64,000 bases of DNA. Source: Pseudoselenomonas ruminantium (GTDB taxonomy: Bacteria > Bacillota > Negativicutes > Selenomonadales > Selenomonadaceae). Each line of letters opens with the position of its first letter. Position 1 is the first letter of the stretch. The notes below the pieces were generated by a model. That model was not told the origin of the DNA. It saw nothing but the letters and a program-made list of their open reading frames with translations, and did no database searches. The DNA lies in the NCBI GenBank assembly GCA_015058625.1, contig SVCA01000013.1:1-64000 (forward strand), given 5' to 3'. Of the stretch, positions 41,870 to 51,925 are shown one piece after another. The translations under genes were made by a program, and so were the position numbers.

Positions 41870-42739
41870 ATGCGACTATTAAAAGCCATGCAGGAGGCGG
41901 AGCGTTTCTCGCCTACGGAACAATCCGTCATTGACTATATCACGAAAAATCCGCAGGAAATTGCGACCATTTCCATTCGGGAACTGGCAGACCGTACCTT
42001 TACCAGCCCTGCGGCGGTGTTCCGGCTTTGCCAGAAGCTGGGGCTCAAAGGTTATAATGAGTTTAAGATACGTTTTATGAGCGAGATGAGCCGTTCCTCG
42101 GCTGACCATGACATTTCGGCCATGATCAGCCGTCCCATCACGGATAAGGACTCCGTAAGGGATATTGTGCGGAAGATGGCGGCCATTGAGATAGAGGCTA
42201 TCGAGGAAACAAAGAACGAGATGGATATGGCGCAGCTGGAACGCATAGCTAATCTCATGGAAAAGGCGGCTGTCATTGACATCTATGCCTATGACCAGAA
42301 CTATTCACTGGCGGAAACTGCCGTTTACAACCTGCTGCAGGTGAAGCAGACGGCTGTAGCGCATAACTCCATGAACAGTCAGTTCTCCCAGGCATTGATT
42401 TCGGACAGGAATCACTTCGCCATCATCATCAGCCGTTCTGGGGAGAACAAACGCCTCCTGCGCACGGCGAAAATTCTGCGGGAGTGCCATGTACCCACGG
42501 CGCTGCTGACTTGCAACAAGGATACGCCCCTTTCCCGCATCTGTGATGAATTTCTCTACGTGGCCAATACTTTGGAATATTTGGACTGCGGCGGCAATAT
42601 CTTCAGCGTGGGGGTGCGTTACTACATGGACGTGCTGGTGGGCATCATTCTGTCCAAGCATTTTCAGGCGATTGAGGAATTCTACGATCTTTACGAAGGT
42701 GCTATTGGCCGTGCGGATGCCAAGGACAGGCTTTGGTAA
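41870..42739 (+). CDS. RpiR-family regulator with SIS domain
   Basis: This 289-residue regulator has an N-terminal HTH_6 domain (LSPTEQSVIDYI-type start, here FSPTEQSVIDYITKNPQEIA, with FTSPAAVFRLCQKLGLKGYNEF) and a C-terminal sugar-phosphate-binding SIS domain (AIIISRSGENKRLLRTAKIL). It likely senses a phosphosugar from the PTS. AAGGAGG precedes ATG 41870. It lies just upstream of, and in the same direction as, the PTS IIC-IIB-IIA and glucosidase genes. Confidence 0.92.
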   Translation: MRLLKAMQEAERFSPTEQSVIDYITKNPQEIATISIRELADRTFTSPAAVFRLCQKLGLKGYNEFKIRFMSEMSRSSADHDISAMISRPITDKDSVRDIVRKMAAIEIEAIEETKNEMDMAQLERIANLMEKAAVIDIYAYDQNYSLAETAVYNLLQVKQTAVAHNSMNSQFSQALISDRNHFAIIISRSGENKRLLRTAKILRECHVPTALLTCNKDTPLSRICDEFLYVANTLEYLDCGGNIFSVGVRYYMDVLVGIILSKHFQAIEEFYDLYEGAIGRADAKDRLW

Positions 42740-42770
42740 AAGTACGATGAAAACAATATAGAAAACATTT

Positions 42771-42808
42771 TCCGAAACATTGTTTAATCTTGTTTCGGAT
42801 TTTTTTAT
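42771..42808 (+). terminator. Terminator after rpiR-type gene
   Basis: CCGAAAC pairs with GTTTCGG around a 13-nt loop and a run of seven T follows. Confidence 0.8.
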
Positions 42809-42823
42809 TTCTTTTGAAACGAC

Positions 42824-42874
42824 ATTCCAGAACTGTCTGAATCTCTTGAACAGACGGAATTACCATGCTATATT
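42824..42874 (+). promoter_or_regulatory. PTS operon promoter with palindromic operator candidate
   Basis: TTGAAC (42846-42851), a 17-bp spacer and TATATT (42869-42874). The palindrome GTCTG (42835-42839) / CAGAC (42851-42855) inside ATTCC / GGAAT straddles the -35 box, so a repressor here would block RNA polymerase. The adjacent RpiR-type regulator is the natural candidate. Confidence 0.55.
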
Positions 42875-42999
42875 AGGAACGTACCAAGGAGGAAAATCCC
42901 CGGGAAATGTGAAGAACAGTTCCAACGCGCGCAGGGGATACAGGAAATCATAATTTTAGCTTTAGGATTAGTTCATTTGAGAAAGAGAGGCTTTACCTC

Positions 43000-44346
43000 A
43001 TGACGAAACAAGAGATGTTCGATAAGTTTGTCGAATTCATGGCTCGCTTCGCCGAGTACAAAGCGGTAGCCGCCTTGCGGGACGGTTTTATCATGACCAC
43101 CCCTTTCACCATTTGCGGCTCCTTGTTCCTGTTGATTGCAAATCTGCCTATCCCGGGTTATCCCGAGCTGATGGCCAGCATGTTCGGCCCACATTGGACG
43201 GACCCGCTGAACGCCGTAGCTGGTGGTACCTTTAATATCTTAGGATTTATCGCGGTTCTGGCCATCACCTACAAATATGTAGAGGCTGAAGGCTGTGACG
43301 CCATTATGGCTTCCATCCTGGCTCTGGCCATGTTCGTCATCATCATGCCTGCCAGCGTTGCTGTGGACGGCGGCGCTCTGGCGGAAAACGTCATGCCAAA
43401 ACTTTGGGCCGGCAGTAACGGTGTTATCACGGCCATTATGGTGGCCTTCTTCACTTCCGTTGTCTGCTGCTGGTGCGAGAAGAACCACATTGGCATCAAG
43501 ATGCCGGCTGCGGTTCCCGGCGGTGTGGCCCGCGCCTTTGAGGCTCTGACTCCTGGTGTCATCCTCTTTACGACTGCTGCGGTTGTATTCGGCCTTTGCC
43601 ACTTCATCGGCAATACCACTTTGCCGGAACTTATCTTCGCGGTAATTCAGACGCCGCTGCAGGGTCTTTCGGATACCATCGTGGGCGGCACGGTATTCTC
43701 CATGCTGATGACCGTTCTCTTCTGGGCCGGTATTCATGGCCCCAACGTGGTCGGCGGTATTCTCAATCCGCTGATGATTGCCAACTCTCTGGACAACCAG
43801 AAAATCCTCGATGCCGGTATGAGCCTCTTGGGTAACCCGGATGCACATATCCTCACCATTCAGATTACCGATACGTTGATGAAACCCGGTGGCTGCGGTG
43901 CAACCTTTGGCCTCTTGATTGCCAGCTATTTGGTGGCACGTTCCCAGCAGATGAAAACCATCACCCGCCTGGGCACGGTACCCGGACTTTTCAACATCAA
44001 CGAACCCATTATCTTCGGTCTGCCTATTGTGTTCAATCCGTACATGCTTGTGCCGTTCTGCCTGGCCCAGCTGGCTGTTATGCTGATTTCCTATGGCGCC
44101 ATCGTCATTGGCTTCATGGCTCCTTTCAGCGCCATCCAGGTGCCCTGGACTACGCCGCCCATCATTGCTGGTTTCCTCATGAATGGCTGGCAGGGTGCAG
44201 TGGTGCAGATTGCAGGCTTGGCTGCAGCCACCGCCATTTATTTCCCCTTTGTGAAGGCGCAGGATAATGCTTTCTATAAGGAAGAGCAGAGCGAAGCGAA
44301 AGAACATGAATACAAAGAAGAGGGTACGCCCGTACTGAACCATTGA
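43000..44346 (+). CDS. PTS lactose/cellobiose-family IIC
   Basis: This 448-residue membrane transport subunit of a beta-glucoside (cellobiose/chitobiose-type) PTS begins MTKQEMFDKFVEFMARFAEYKAVAALRDGF, usual for the CelB/LicC group. It has about ten transmembrane segments and the conserved FNINEPIIFGLPIVFNPYMLVP sugar-binding segment near residue 330. AGAGAGG precedes ATG 43000. It is the first gene of the IIC-IIB-IIA-glucosidase operon. A long open frame on the other strand across it is a codon-bias artefact. Confidence 0.92.
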   Translation: MTKQEMFDKFVEFMARFAEYKAVAALRDGFIMTTPFTICGSLFLLIANLPIPGYPELMASMFGPHWTDPLNAVAGGTFNILGFIAVLAITYKYVEAEGCDAIMASILALAMFVIIMPASVAVDGGALAENVMPKLWAGSNGVITAIMVAFFTSVVCCWCEKNHIGIKMPAAVPGGVARAFEALTPGVILFTTAAVVFGLCHFIGNTTLPELIFAVIQTPLQGLSDTIVGGTVFSMLMTVLFWAGIHGPNVVGGILNPLMIANSLDNQKILDAGMSLLGNPDAHILTIQITDTLMKPGGCGATFGLLIASYLVARSQQMKTITRLGTVPGLFNINEPIIFGLPIVFNPYMLVPFCLAQLAVMLISYGAIVIGFMAPFSAIQVPWTTPPIIAGFLMNGWQGAVVQIAGLAAATAIYFPFVKAQDNAFYKEEQSEAKEHEYKEEGTPVLNH

Positions 44347-44368
44347 GATATAAAAGGAGTGCATAATT

Positions 44369-44668
44369 ATGAAAAAAATCATTCTTCTCTGTGCCGCAGG
44401 TATGTCCACCAGCATGCTGGTTAAGAAAATGCAGGAAGCTGCTGCAGCTGAGAGCTTTGAATGTGAAATTGCCGCATATCCCACTGCTGAAGCTAAGGAC
44501 AAGGCTTCCGATGCCGATGTGATTCTGCTTGGCCCCCAGGTGCGTTTTGCCAAGGCTAAAGTGCAGTCTGCCTGCCCGGGCATTCCCGTGGAAGCTATTG
44601 ACATGAAGCTCTATGGCCGCATGGACGGCAAGGGCGTGTTGGAAGCAGCCAAAAAGCTGATTGCCTGA
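44369..44668 (+). CDS. PTS lactose/cellobiose-family IIB
   Basis: This 99-residue IIB transfers phosphate through its active cysteine, Cys8 in LLCAAGMSTSMLV, to the sugar crossing IIC. The Rossmann-like fold and length are normal (GPQVRFAKAKVQ in the middle). A good AAAAGGAG precedes ATG. It lies 22 bases after IIC. Confidence 0.93.
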   Translation: MKKIILLCAAGMSTSMLVKKMQEAAAAESFECEIAAYPTAEAKDKASDADVILLGPQVRFAKAKVQSACPGIPVEAIDMKLYGRMDGKGVLEAAKKLIA

Positions 44669-44686
44669 GCAGGGGAGGATGCGTAA

Positions 44687-45037
44687 ATGGAAGGTTTAGA
44701 ACTCACTGCATTTCAGATTATTTCTTCTGTAGGCACGGCTCGCAGTTCCTATATTGAGGCCATTCAGCAGGCCAAGGAAGGAAACTTTGCAGAGGCAGAA
44801 TCCCTGATTAAAGAGGGGGACGAAGTGTTCGTGGAGGGACACAACGCTCATGCAGGCCTCTTGCAGCAGGAAGCCGAGGGCGGCCCCGGCAGCACATTGT
44901 CGCTGTTGATTCTCCATGCCGAAGATCAGCTTATGAGCGCCGAGGCGTTTAAGACCATCGCCCAGGAGTTTATTGAGGTTCACAAGAAGATTGCAAAGCT
45001 CGAAGCGCAGAACAAAGCTGCCGCTAAAGTGGCTTGA
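44687..45037 (+). CDS. PTS lactose/cellobiose-family IIA
   Basis: This 116-residue IIA component, like the orphan at 41344, contains FVEGHNAHAGLL and LLILHAEDQLMSAEAF with the phosphorylated His. A longer C-terminal tail (EAQNKAAAKVA) is the main difference. It completes the IIC-IIB-IIA set in the operon, 15 bases before the glucosidase. Confidence 0.93.
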   Translation: MEGLELTAFQIISSVGTARSSYIEAIQQAKEGNFAEAESLIKEGDEVFVEGHNAHAGLLQQEAEGGPGSTLSLLILHAEDQLMSAEAFKTIAQEFIEVHKKIAKLEAQNKAAAKVA

Positions 45038-46519
<1,482 letters not shown>

Positions 46520-46546
46520 GCGAATTGAAAATAGCCCTTAGTGAGT

Positions 46547-46586
46547 ACAGGCAGCTGCACGTTAACAAGTGCAGCTGCCTGTTTTA
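46547..46586 (+). terminator. Terminator of the beta-glucoside PTS operon
   Basis: A perfect 14-bp stem ACAGGCAGCTGCAC / GTGCAGCTGCCTGT is followed by TTTTATT. Confidence 0.92.
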
Positions 46587-46596
46587 TTATGAAAAC

Positions 46597-46671
46597 ATGA
46601 CAAATGTCATACGATTATTTATGAAGTTGTGACAGAGTTCAGCTGACTTTGGTCGAGTTTGCTATTATAAT
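46597..46671 (+). promoter_or_regulatory. Mannose-family PTS promoter region with palindrome
   Basis: The region includes the palindrome ATGACA-AA-TGTCAT (46597-46610). CTGACT (46643-46648), a 17-bp spacer and TATAAT (46666-46671) form a plausible promoter with a perfect -10. The palindrome, about 40 bp upstream of the -35, could bind an activator. The regulator is unknown. Confidence 0.5.
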
Positions 46672-46757
46672 TCTTATTGTCAGAAAAAAACAAAGCTTAA
46701 CTATCTTGCACCGATTGGGGAAAATCGTGCAGGGGAATTCCGAAAGGGGAATGAATT

Positions 46758-47249
46758 ATGGAAATCGCATTTTGCCGTATTGATGACCGTCTGATTCATG
46801 GTCAGGTGGCAACAGTTTGGACCAAGGTTACGGGCTGCAACCGCATCATGTGCTGCAGTGATGAAGTAGCTAAGGATGACATGCGCAAGAAACTCTTGCT
46901 GCAGGTTGCGCCGCCGGGAATTAAAGCTTACGTTGTGCCTGTGGAGAAGGCTTGCGAAGCTTATAAGAACCCGAAGTATGATGCATTTAAGACCTTGTTC
47001 CTGTTCACGAAGCCGGCTGATGTGGTTCGTGCAGTGAAGGGCGGTATTCCCTTCAAGTCCGTAAACCTAGGCGGCATGACTTACAAAGACGGCGATACGC
47101 TGATTTCCAGCGCTGTAGCGGTAAATCCGGATGATGTCAAAGCACTGCTCGAACTGCAGGAAATGGGCATCGAAGTGGAAATCCGCAAACTTGCCAGCGA
47201 GCCGAAAGGGGATTTGATGTCGGCTCTGAAGGCAAAAGGTCTTGCATGA
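46758..47249 (+). CDS. PTS mannose/fructose/sorbose-family IIB
   Basis: This 163-residue IIB of the mannose-type PTS has its phosphorylated His15 in RIDDRLIHGQVATVW. The later segments ITSSAV-type (here LISSAVAVNPDDVKALLEL) are normal. It starts an IIB-IIC-IID operon behind GAAAGGGG. No IIA domain is fused or encoded beside it, so phosphate must come from a IIA encoded elsewhere. The sugar is unknown. Confidence 0.93.
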   Translation: MEIAFCRIDDRLIHGQVATVWTKVTGCNRIMCCSDEVAKDDMRKKLLLQVAPPGIKAYVVPVEKACEAYKNPKYDAFKTLFLFTKPADVVRAVKGGIPFKSVNLGGMTYKDGDTLISSAVAVNPDDVKALLELQEMGIEVEIRKLASEPKGDLMSALKAKGLA

Positions 47250-47293
47250 TTCGTTAGGGAATCTTAGAGAATTCGTTAGGGGGAAATGAAATT

Positions 47294-48091
47294 ATGACGA
47301 GTGTACAATTTATTTTGCTCATCGTTGTGGCAGCCATTGCCGGTATGGGGAGTGTGCTCGACGAAGCACAGTTCCATCGTCCGCTGGTGGCCTGCACGTT
47401 GGTCGGTCTTGTATTAGGTGATATGACAACCGGTATTATCTTAGGTGGTACTCTGGAAATGCTGGCTCTGGGCTGGATGAACGTTGGTGCAGCTATGGCA
47501 CCGGATGCGGCTCTGGCTTCTGTAGTATCTGCAATCCTTGTAATCGTTGGTCATCAGTCCATCGGCGCTGGTATCGCGCTTGCTGTACCTCTTGCCGCTG
47601 CTGGTCAGGTTCTCACCATCTTCGTTCGTACGATTACCGTATTCTTCCAGCATCTGGCTGATAAATTCGCTCTCGAAGGCAATGCTTTCGGCATTGAAAT
47701 GTGCCATATCGGCGGTCTGCTGCTGCAGGGTATCCGCGTAGCTGCTCCGGCTGCTGTCGTTGCTGCTGTTGCTGGTACGGACACTGTTAACGCTATGCTG
47801 GCTTCCATTCCGGAAGTTATCACTCGCGGTCTGCAGGTATCCGGTGGTTTCATCGTAGTTGTAGGTTATGCAATGGTTATCAACATGATGAACGCCAAAT
47901 CCCTCATGCCGTACTTCTTCCTCGGCTTCCTCATCGCTGTGTTCACCAACGTCAACCTCATCGGTTTCGGTGCTATCGGCCTTATCGCTGCTTACTTCCA
48001 CATCCGTGGCCTGCAGCGTGAACTGAATGGCGCAGCTGCTGGCGGTTCCGGTGACCCGCTTGATGACATTGACGATTCCGATTTGATGTAA
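47294..48091 (+). CDS. PTS mannose-family IIC
   Basis: This 265-residue membrane subunit has the EII-Sor signature GGTLEMLALGWMNVGAAMAPDAALAS. About eight hydrophobic segments are visible. The acidic tail (SGDPLDDIDDSDLM) is unusual but may contact IID. AGGGGG precedes ATG 47294. It forms the sugar channel with the IID encoded 15 bases downstream. Confidence 0.93.
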   Translation: MTSVQFILLIVVAAIAGMGSVLDEAQFHRPLVACTLVGLVLGDMTTGIILGGTLEMLALGWMNVGAAMAPDAALASVVSAILVIVGHQSIGAGIALAVPLAAAGQVLTIFVRTITVFFQHLADKFALEGNAFGIEMCHIGGLLLQGIRVAAPAAVVAAVAGTDTVNAMLASIPEVITRGLQVSGGFIVVVGYAMVINMMNAKSLMPYFFLGFLIAVFTNVNLIGFGAIGLIAAYFHIRGLQRELNGAAAGGSGDPLDDIDDSDLM

Positions 48092-48106
48092 GGGGAGGTT
48101 CGACTC

Positions 48107-48931
48107 ATGGAAAAAAAGCTCACTAAAGGCGATCTCGTATCGATTTTTATCCGTTCCAACTTCCTGCTCGGCTCCTTCAACTTCGAGCGTATGCAGGCTA
48201 TCGGCTTCTGCGTGTCCCTGATTCCGGCACTCAAGAAGCTCTACAAAGATGATCCTGAAGAATACAAGCGTTCTCTGAAACGTCACCTCGAATTCTTCAA
48301 CACCCAGCCGTTCCTGGCAACCCCGATTATGGGTATCATTGCCGCCATGGAAGAAAAGAAGGCTAACGGCGCCGATATCGGTGAGGACACCCTGTCCGGC
48401 GTTAAGGTAGGTCTGATTGGTCCTCTGGCTGGTGTTGGTGACCCGATTTTCTGGGGCACGCTCCGTCCGGTCCTGGCAGCTCTCGGTGCTGGTGTGGCAC
48501 TCACCGGCAGCATCGTCGGCCCGCTGATTTTCTTCGTGGCATTCAACGTCATTCGCCTTCTGACCAACTGGTACGGCGTAATGTACGGCTATGATAAAGG
48601 TACGGAACTCGTAAACGAAGTAGGCGGCAACCGCATGCGCTACCTCACCGAAGGTTCCTCTGTTCTCGGTCTCTTGGTTATGGGTGCTCTCGTAGCAAAA
48701 TGGACCACGGTCAACATGCCCTTGGTGCTGTCCTCCTATACGAACAGTCAGGGGGAACAGGTGGTTACCACGGTTCAGAGCCTGCTCGACAGCCTGATGC
48801 CCGGCATTGTGCCCATGCTCATGACCTTTGCCTGCATGTACCTCTTAAAGAAAGGTGTTAATCCGCTGATTATCATCCTGGGCCTCTTCGCCCTTGGCAT
48901 TGCTGGCTACGCTGTTGGTCTTTTCGCCTAA
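48107..48931 (+). CDS. PTS mannose-family IID
   Basis: This 274-residue membrane subunit has conserved NFERMQAIGF near the N-terminus, LKRHLEFFNTQPF and GPLAGVGDPIFWGTLRP. A C-terminal set of transmembrane helices closes the protein. It is the last gene of the operon, ending before a strong hairpin terminator. Confidence 0.93.
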   Translation: MEKKLTKGDLVSIFIRSNFLLGSFNFERMQAIGFCVSLIPALKKLYKDDPEEYKRSLKRHLEFFNTQPFLATPIMGIIAAMEEKKANGADIGEDTLSGVKVGLIGPLAGVGDPIFWGTLRPVLAALGAGVALTGSIVGPLIFFVAFNVIRLLTNWYGVMYGYDKGTELVNEVGGNRMRYLTEGSSVLGLLVMGALVAKWTTVNMPLVLSSYTNSQGEQVVTTVQSLLDSLMPGIVPMLMTFACMYLLKKGVNPLIIILGLFALGIAGYAVGLFA

Positions 48932-48983
48932 GATAAGTCCAGTAGTAGTCTACATACACATTCCATTATTATATTCATTCCCG

Positions 48984-49016
48984 AAAAAAGCTCCGCGAGT
49001 TTCGCGGAGCTTTTTA
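48984..49016. terminator. Terminator after the mannose-type PTS
   Basis: AAAGCTCCGCGAG / TTCGCGGAGCTTT is a very stable stem followed by T. It separates the PTS operon from a convergent small gene. Confidence 0.92.
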
Positions 49017-49028
49017 GGTGCTTGCATT

Positions 49029-49304
49029 TCAAATCCACATATGTCTTAAGCATAAGGCGATAAAGCAGACGATGGAAACCCCGAAGGTGAAGTATTCCAC
49101 GCACTTCACGGGATAGGCATAGTGCAGGGGAATATCCAGTACCCGGGGCACGTTGCTGGCCAGTAGGGAGGAGGCTATGGATACATAGAGCAGTACGTTG
49201 GTCAGCGGCATGGTTAAATGGGTCGAAAAGGCCCGAATCAGCAGATATAACGCAAAAGCAATGAAAAAATAAGCAATCTTGTCTCCGTGCAGTTTCATGT
49301 TCAT
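49029..49304 (-). CDS. Small three-helix membrane protein
   Basis: This 91-residue protein starts MNMKLHGDKIAYFFIAFALYL and has three hydrophobic segments (about 10-30, 33-50 and 66-87). It is short, very hydrophobic and of unknown family. AAGGATGT precedes ATG. It stands alone between the PTS operon and the symporter gene. Confidence 0.6.
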   Translation of the reverse strand: MNMKLHGDKIAYFFIAFALYLLIRAFSTHLTMPLTNVLLYVSIASSLLASNVPRVLDIPLHYAYPVKCVEYFTFGVSIVCFIALCLRHMWI

Positions 49305-49544
49305 TGTATCACATCCTTGTCAATGCAGGTGAATCAGAGTAATTATACATATCTATTCTCGCTGAGCGGTGGATTATCCTGCAATTACCAGACAATTTGC
49401 AAATTTTATTTTGTTGCGAGAATGGTATATAATGTAGAAAAAGATACAGATTTAGCTTGACTTATTTATAATATGTGCTAAAGTGTTAACATACTAATTT
49501 ACTAGGTTTTATAATAAATTTACAAATGGAAAGAAGGAATTATT

Positions 49545-50846
49545 ATGGCAGAAGAAAAAAAATCCGTGGCGGAAGCCAGGGAAGAAGCCCTGCGGGCCCA
49601 CAATCCCAAGGCCAGCCGCAAGCAGCTTGTACTATGGTTTGGCGCGCTGATTGCAGGTGGTTTTTTAGGCTTTTTAGGGATTGCTCCGCTGAATGAACTG
49701 TTTAACTTTATCGCCACGGTGTTTACCCGGCTGTTCCAGTTCATCGCCGTGCCCACCATCGCTTTGGCGGTGATTACCACGCTGGCGGCATTGGGCGGCC
49801 AGCGGGAAACCGGCCGTATCTTTGCCCATGCGGTGAGTTATACCTTTCTGACTACGCTGGCTGCTGCTGCGGTTGGCTTGGGACTGTATCTGTGGATTTC
49901 ACCAGGCAATCTGCCGGCAGAAATCGTAGGGGCCGGAGCTTCTGCTGTACCTATGGACAAGGTAGGCAAGCTCACCTACTATGACCATATTCTCTCGGTG
50001 ATTCCCAATAATGTATTGCAGCCGTTCCTGGCTGGTAATGTACTGTCGGTGATGCTGATTGCCGCCTCCGTTGGTTTGGGGCTGGCCTTTATGCCCAAGA
50101 CGGAAAATCGGGAAGTGCTGCTGAAGGGCCTGCATGGTTTGCAGGAACTGCTCTTCACTTTGATTCGTGCCATTTTGTGGGCGCTGCCAGTAGGCATTCT
50201 AGCCTTTGCCGGTCAGCTGTCTGCCCAGATTGAAGCGGGCGTAATTGTTGGCGCATTGAGCCAGTATGTAGCCGTGGTCATGGGCGGCAATCTGATTCAG
50301 ATGTTTATCGTCATTCCGTTGTTCCTGCTGCTGCGGGGGCTTAATCCGCTCGATGTGTTCCGCAAGATGTCCCCGGCTGTGGCAGTGGCGCTCTTTACCA
50401 AAAGCTCTGCCGGAACCCTGCCGGTGACGCTGGCCACGGCTGAACAGAATCTTAAGGTGAATCCCAAGGTATCCCGCTTCGTTCTGCCTATCTGCACCAC
50501 CATCAATATGAATGGCTGTGCAGCCTTCATTCTGGTTACTTCTTTGTTTGTGATGCAGAATGCCGGTTTTGAACTGACGCTTGGTACCATGATTGCCTGG
50601 GTATTTATCGCCGTGCTGGCTGCTATCGGCAATGCCGGTGTGCCGATGGGCTGTTATTTCCTCACGCTGTCTTTGATGAGTTCTCTGGGGGCGCCGATCG
50701 GTCTGATGGGGGTCATCTTGCCTATTTACACCATTATTGATATGATAGAGACAGCGGAGAATGTCTGGTCAGATGCCAGCGTCTGCGCCATGACAAATCA
50801 TGATTTGGCTCGGGAACTGGAACCCAGCCCGAGTATCCAATCATAA
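49545..50846 (+). CDS. Dicarboxylate/amino acid:cation symporter (DAACS)
   Basis: This 433-residue glutamate/dicarboxylate-type symporter has re-entrant-loop regions seen as LFTKSSAGTLPVTLATAE (HP1) and the TM7 motif TTINMNGCAAF (the NMDG region here reads NMNG). It imports C4-dicarboxylates or amino acids with H+ or Na+. About eight membrane helices and a charged N-terminal tail (MAEEKKSVAEAREEALRAHN) are visible. AGAAGGAA precedes ATG. It leads a probable operon with apbE, larE and a Nudix gene. Confidence 0.9.
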   Translation: MAEEKKSVAEAREEALRAHNPKASRKQLVLWFGALIAGGFLGFLGIAPLNELFNFIATVFTRLFQFIAVPTIALAVITTLAALGGQRETGRIFAHAVSYTFLTTLAAAAVGLGLYLWISPGNLPAEIVGAGASAVPMDKVGKLTYYDHILSVIPNNVLQPFLAGNVLSVMLIAASVGLGLAFMPKTENREVLLKGLHGLQELLFTLIRAILWALPVGILAFAGQLSAQIEAGVIVGALSQYVAVVMGGNLIQMFIVIPLFLLLRGLNPLDVFRKMSPAVAVALFTKSSAGTLPVTLATAEQNLKVNPKVSRFVLPICTTINMNGCAAFILVTSLFVMQNAGFELTLGTMIAWVFIAVLAAIGNAGVPMGCYFLTLSLMSSLGAPIGLMGVILPIYTIIDMIETAENVWSDASVCAMTNHDLARELEPSPSIQS

Positions 50847-50866
50847 ACTGAAGGAAGATGCCTGAC

Positions 50867-51925
50867 ATGAAGAAGCTGTATGCGGTGCTCCTGCTGGTAT
50901 GCTTGTGTTTGTGTGCCGGCTGTGGGGAACAGCAGGTGCAAAAAAGCGATATCGTTTTGGATACGGCGGTCACCCTCACTGCCGATGGTGCTGATGCCAA
51001 AGCCGCTATTGATGAAAGCATGGCCCGGCTGAAAAATATCGATGGCATGGTCAATCCGAATGTGCCCGACAGCGATGTGTGCAAACTGGCGCAATACGCG
51101 GGGTCCGGCCATTGGGTGAGCCTGCATCCGGAGGTTTACAAGATGCTGGCCTTTGCCCAGACCTATGCAGCAAAAACCAACGGGGCCTTTGATGTGACAA
51201 CGAAACCTTTGGTGGATTTGTGGGGGATTGGCACCGACCATGCAAAAGTGCCTTCTCCGCAGGAACTGATAGCAGCTCAAAAATTGGTGGGCTGGCAGAA
51301 GCTGGAGCTCAATGAAGAAACCCATAGTGCCCGCTTGCAGGAGAAGGGCATGGGGGTGGACTTAGGCGGTATTGCCAAGGGCTTTGCTGTGGACGAAGTG
51401 CGGCAGATTTATGCAAAATACGGCATTAAGGACGGTCTGATTAATTTGGGCGCCAGTTCCATGTATGGGCTGGGGCTGAATAAAGACGGGAAGTCCTGGC
51501 GAATTGGCCTGCGCCATCCCCGCAAGGAGGATGCCCAGCAGAAGATGGCGGTGCTGTCCCTGCAGGATGCGGCTTTGTCTACCTCCGGGGATTATGAGCG
51601 ATTCTTTGAGGCCGGCGGTGTTCGCTATCACCATATTATCGACCCCCGTACCGGCCGTCCTGCTCAATCCGGTGCCATGAGCGTCACCATTTTGGCGGAT
51701 GCATCCGTGCCGGATGGCGGTATGCTGACCGACCTGCTGACCACGGCGGTTTTTGTCCTGGGGCCGGAGCAGGGCATTCGCTTTTTGCAGTCCATGCCTC
51801 ATGGCATAAAGGGAGCCATTGTTGATGGCCGCTTACAGCTTTGGACAACAGGCGATATGGCCAAAGAGCTGGAAGATGTGTCTAAGGATTTCCAATTTTG
51901 GCAGGGAAGTGGAGAGTTGCAGTGA
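50867..51925 (+). CDS. apbE: FAD:protein FMN transferase lipoprotein
   Basis: This 352-residue ApbE homologue covalently attaches FMN from FAD to Thr/Ser in target flavoproteins in the periplasm. Its signal ends in a lipobox CLCAGC (lipidated Cys about 19). VDLGGIAKGFAVDEV, LSTSGDYERFF and HHIIDPRTGRPA are the catalytic and FAD-binding motifs. The start ATG 50867 was chosen over 50858, which is too near the GAAGGAAG site. No target flavoprotein gene adjoins it. Confidence 0.92.
   Translation: MKKLYAVLLLVCLCLCAGCGEQQVQKSDIVLDTAVTLTADGADAKAAIDESMARLKNIDGMVNPNVPDSDVCKLAQYAGSGHWVSLHPEVYKMLAFAQTYAAKTNGAFDVTTKPLVDLWGIGTDHAKVPSPQELIAAQKLVGWQKLELNEETHSARLQEKGMGVDLGGIAKGFAVDEVRQIYAKYGIKDGLINLGASSMYGLGLNKDGKSWRIGLRHPRKEDAQQKMAVLSLQDAALSTSGDYERFFEAGGVRYHHIIDPRTGRPAQSGAMSVTILADASVPDGGMLTDLLTTAVFVLGPEQGIRFLQSMPHGIKGAIVDGRLQLWTTGDMAKELEDVSKDFQFWQGSGELQ

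Noticed and set aside
43240..44604. A 454-codon minus-strand frame opposite PTS IIC and IIB
   Set aside because: It covers two clear PTS genes with strong motifs; the antisense translation is His- and Gln-rich without domains.
46640..46665. Possible sigma-54 promoter (TTGG..TTTGC) before the mannose-type PTS
   Set aside because: The GG to GC distance is eight instead of ten bases, and a perfect TATAAT with a fair -35 is present.
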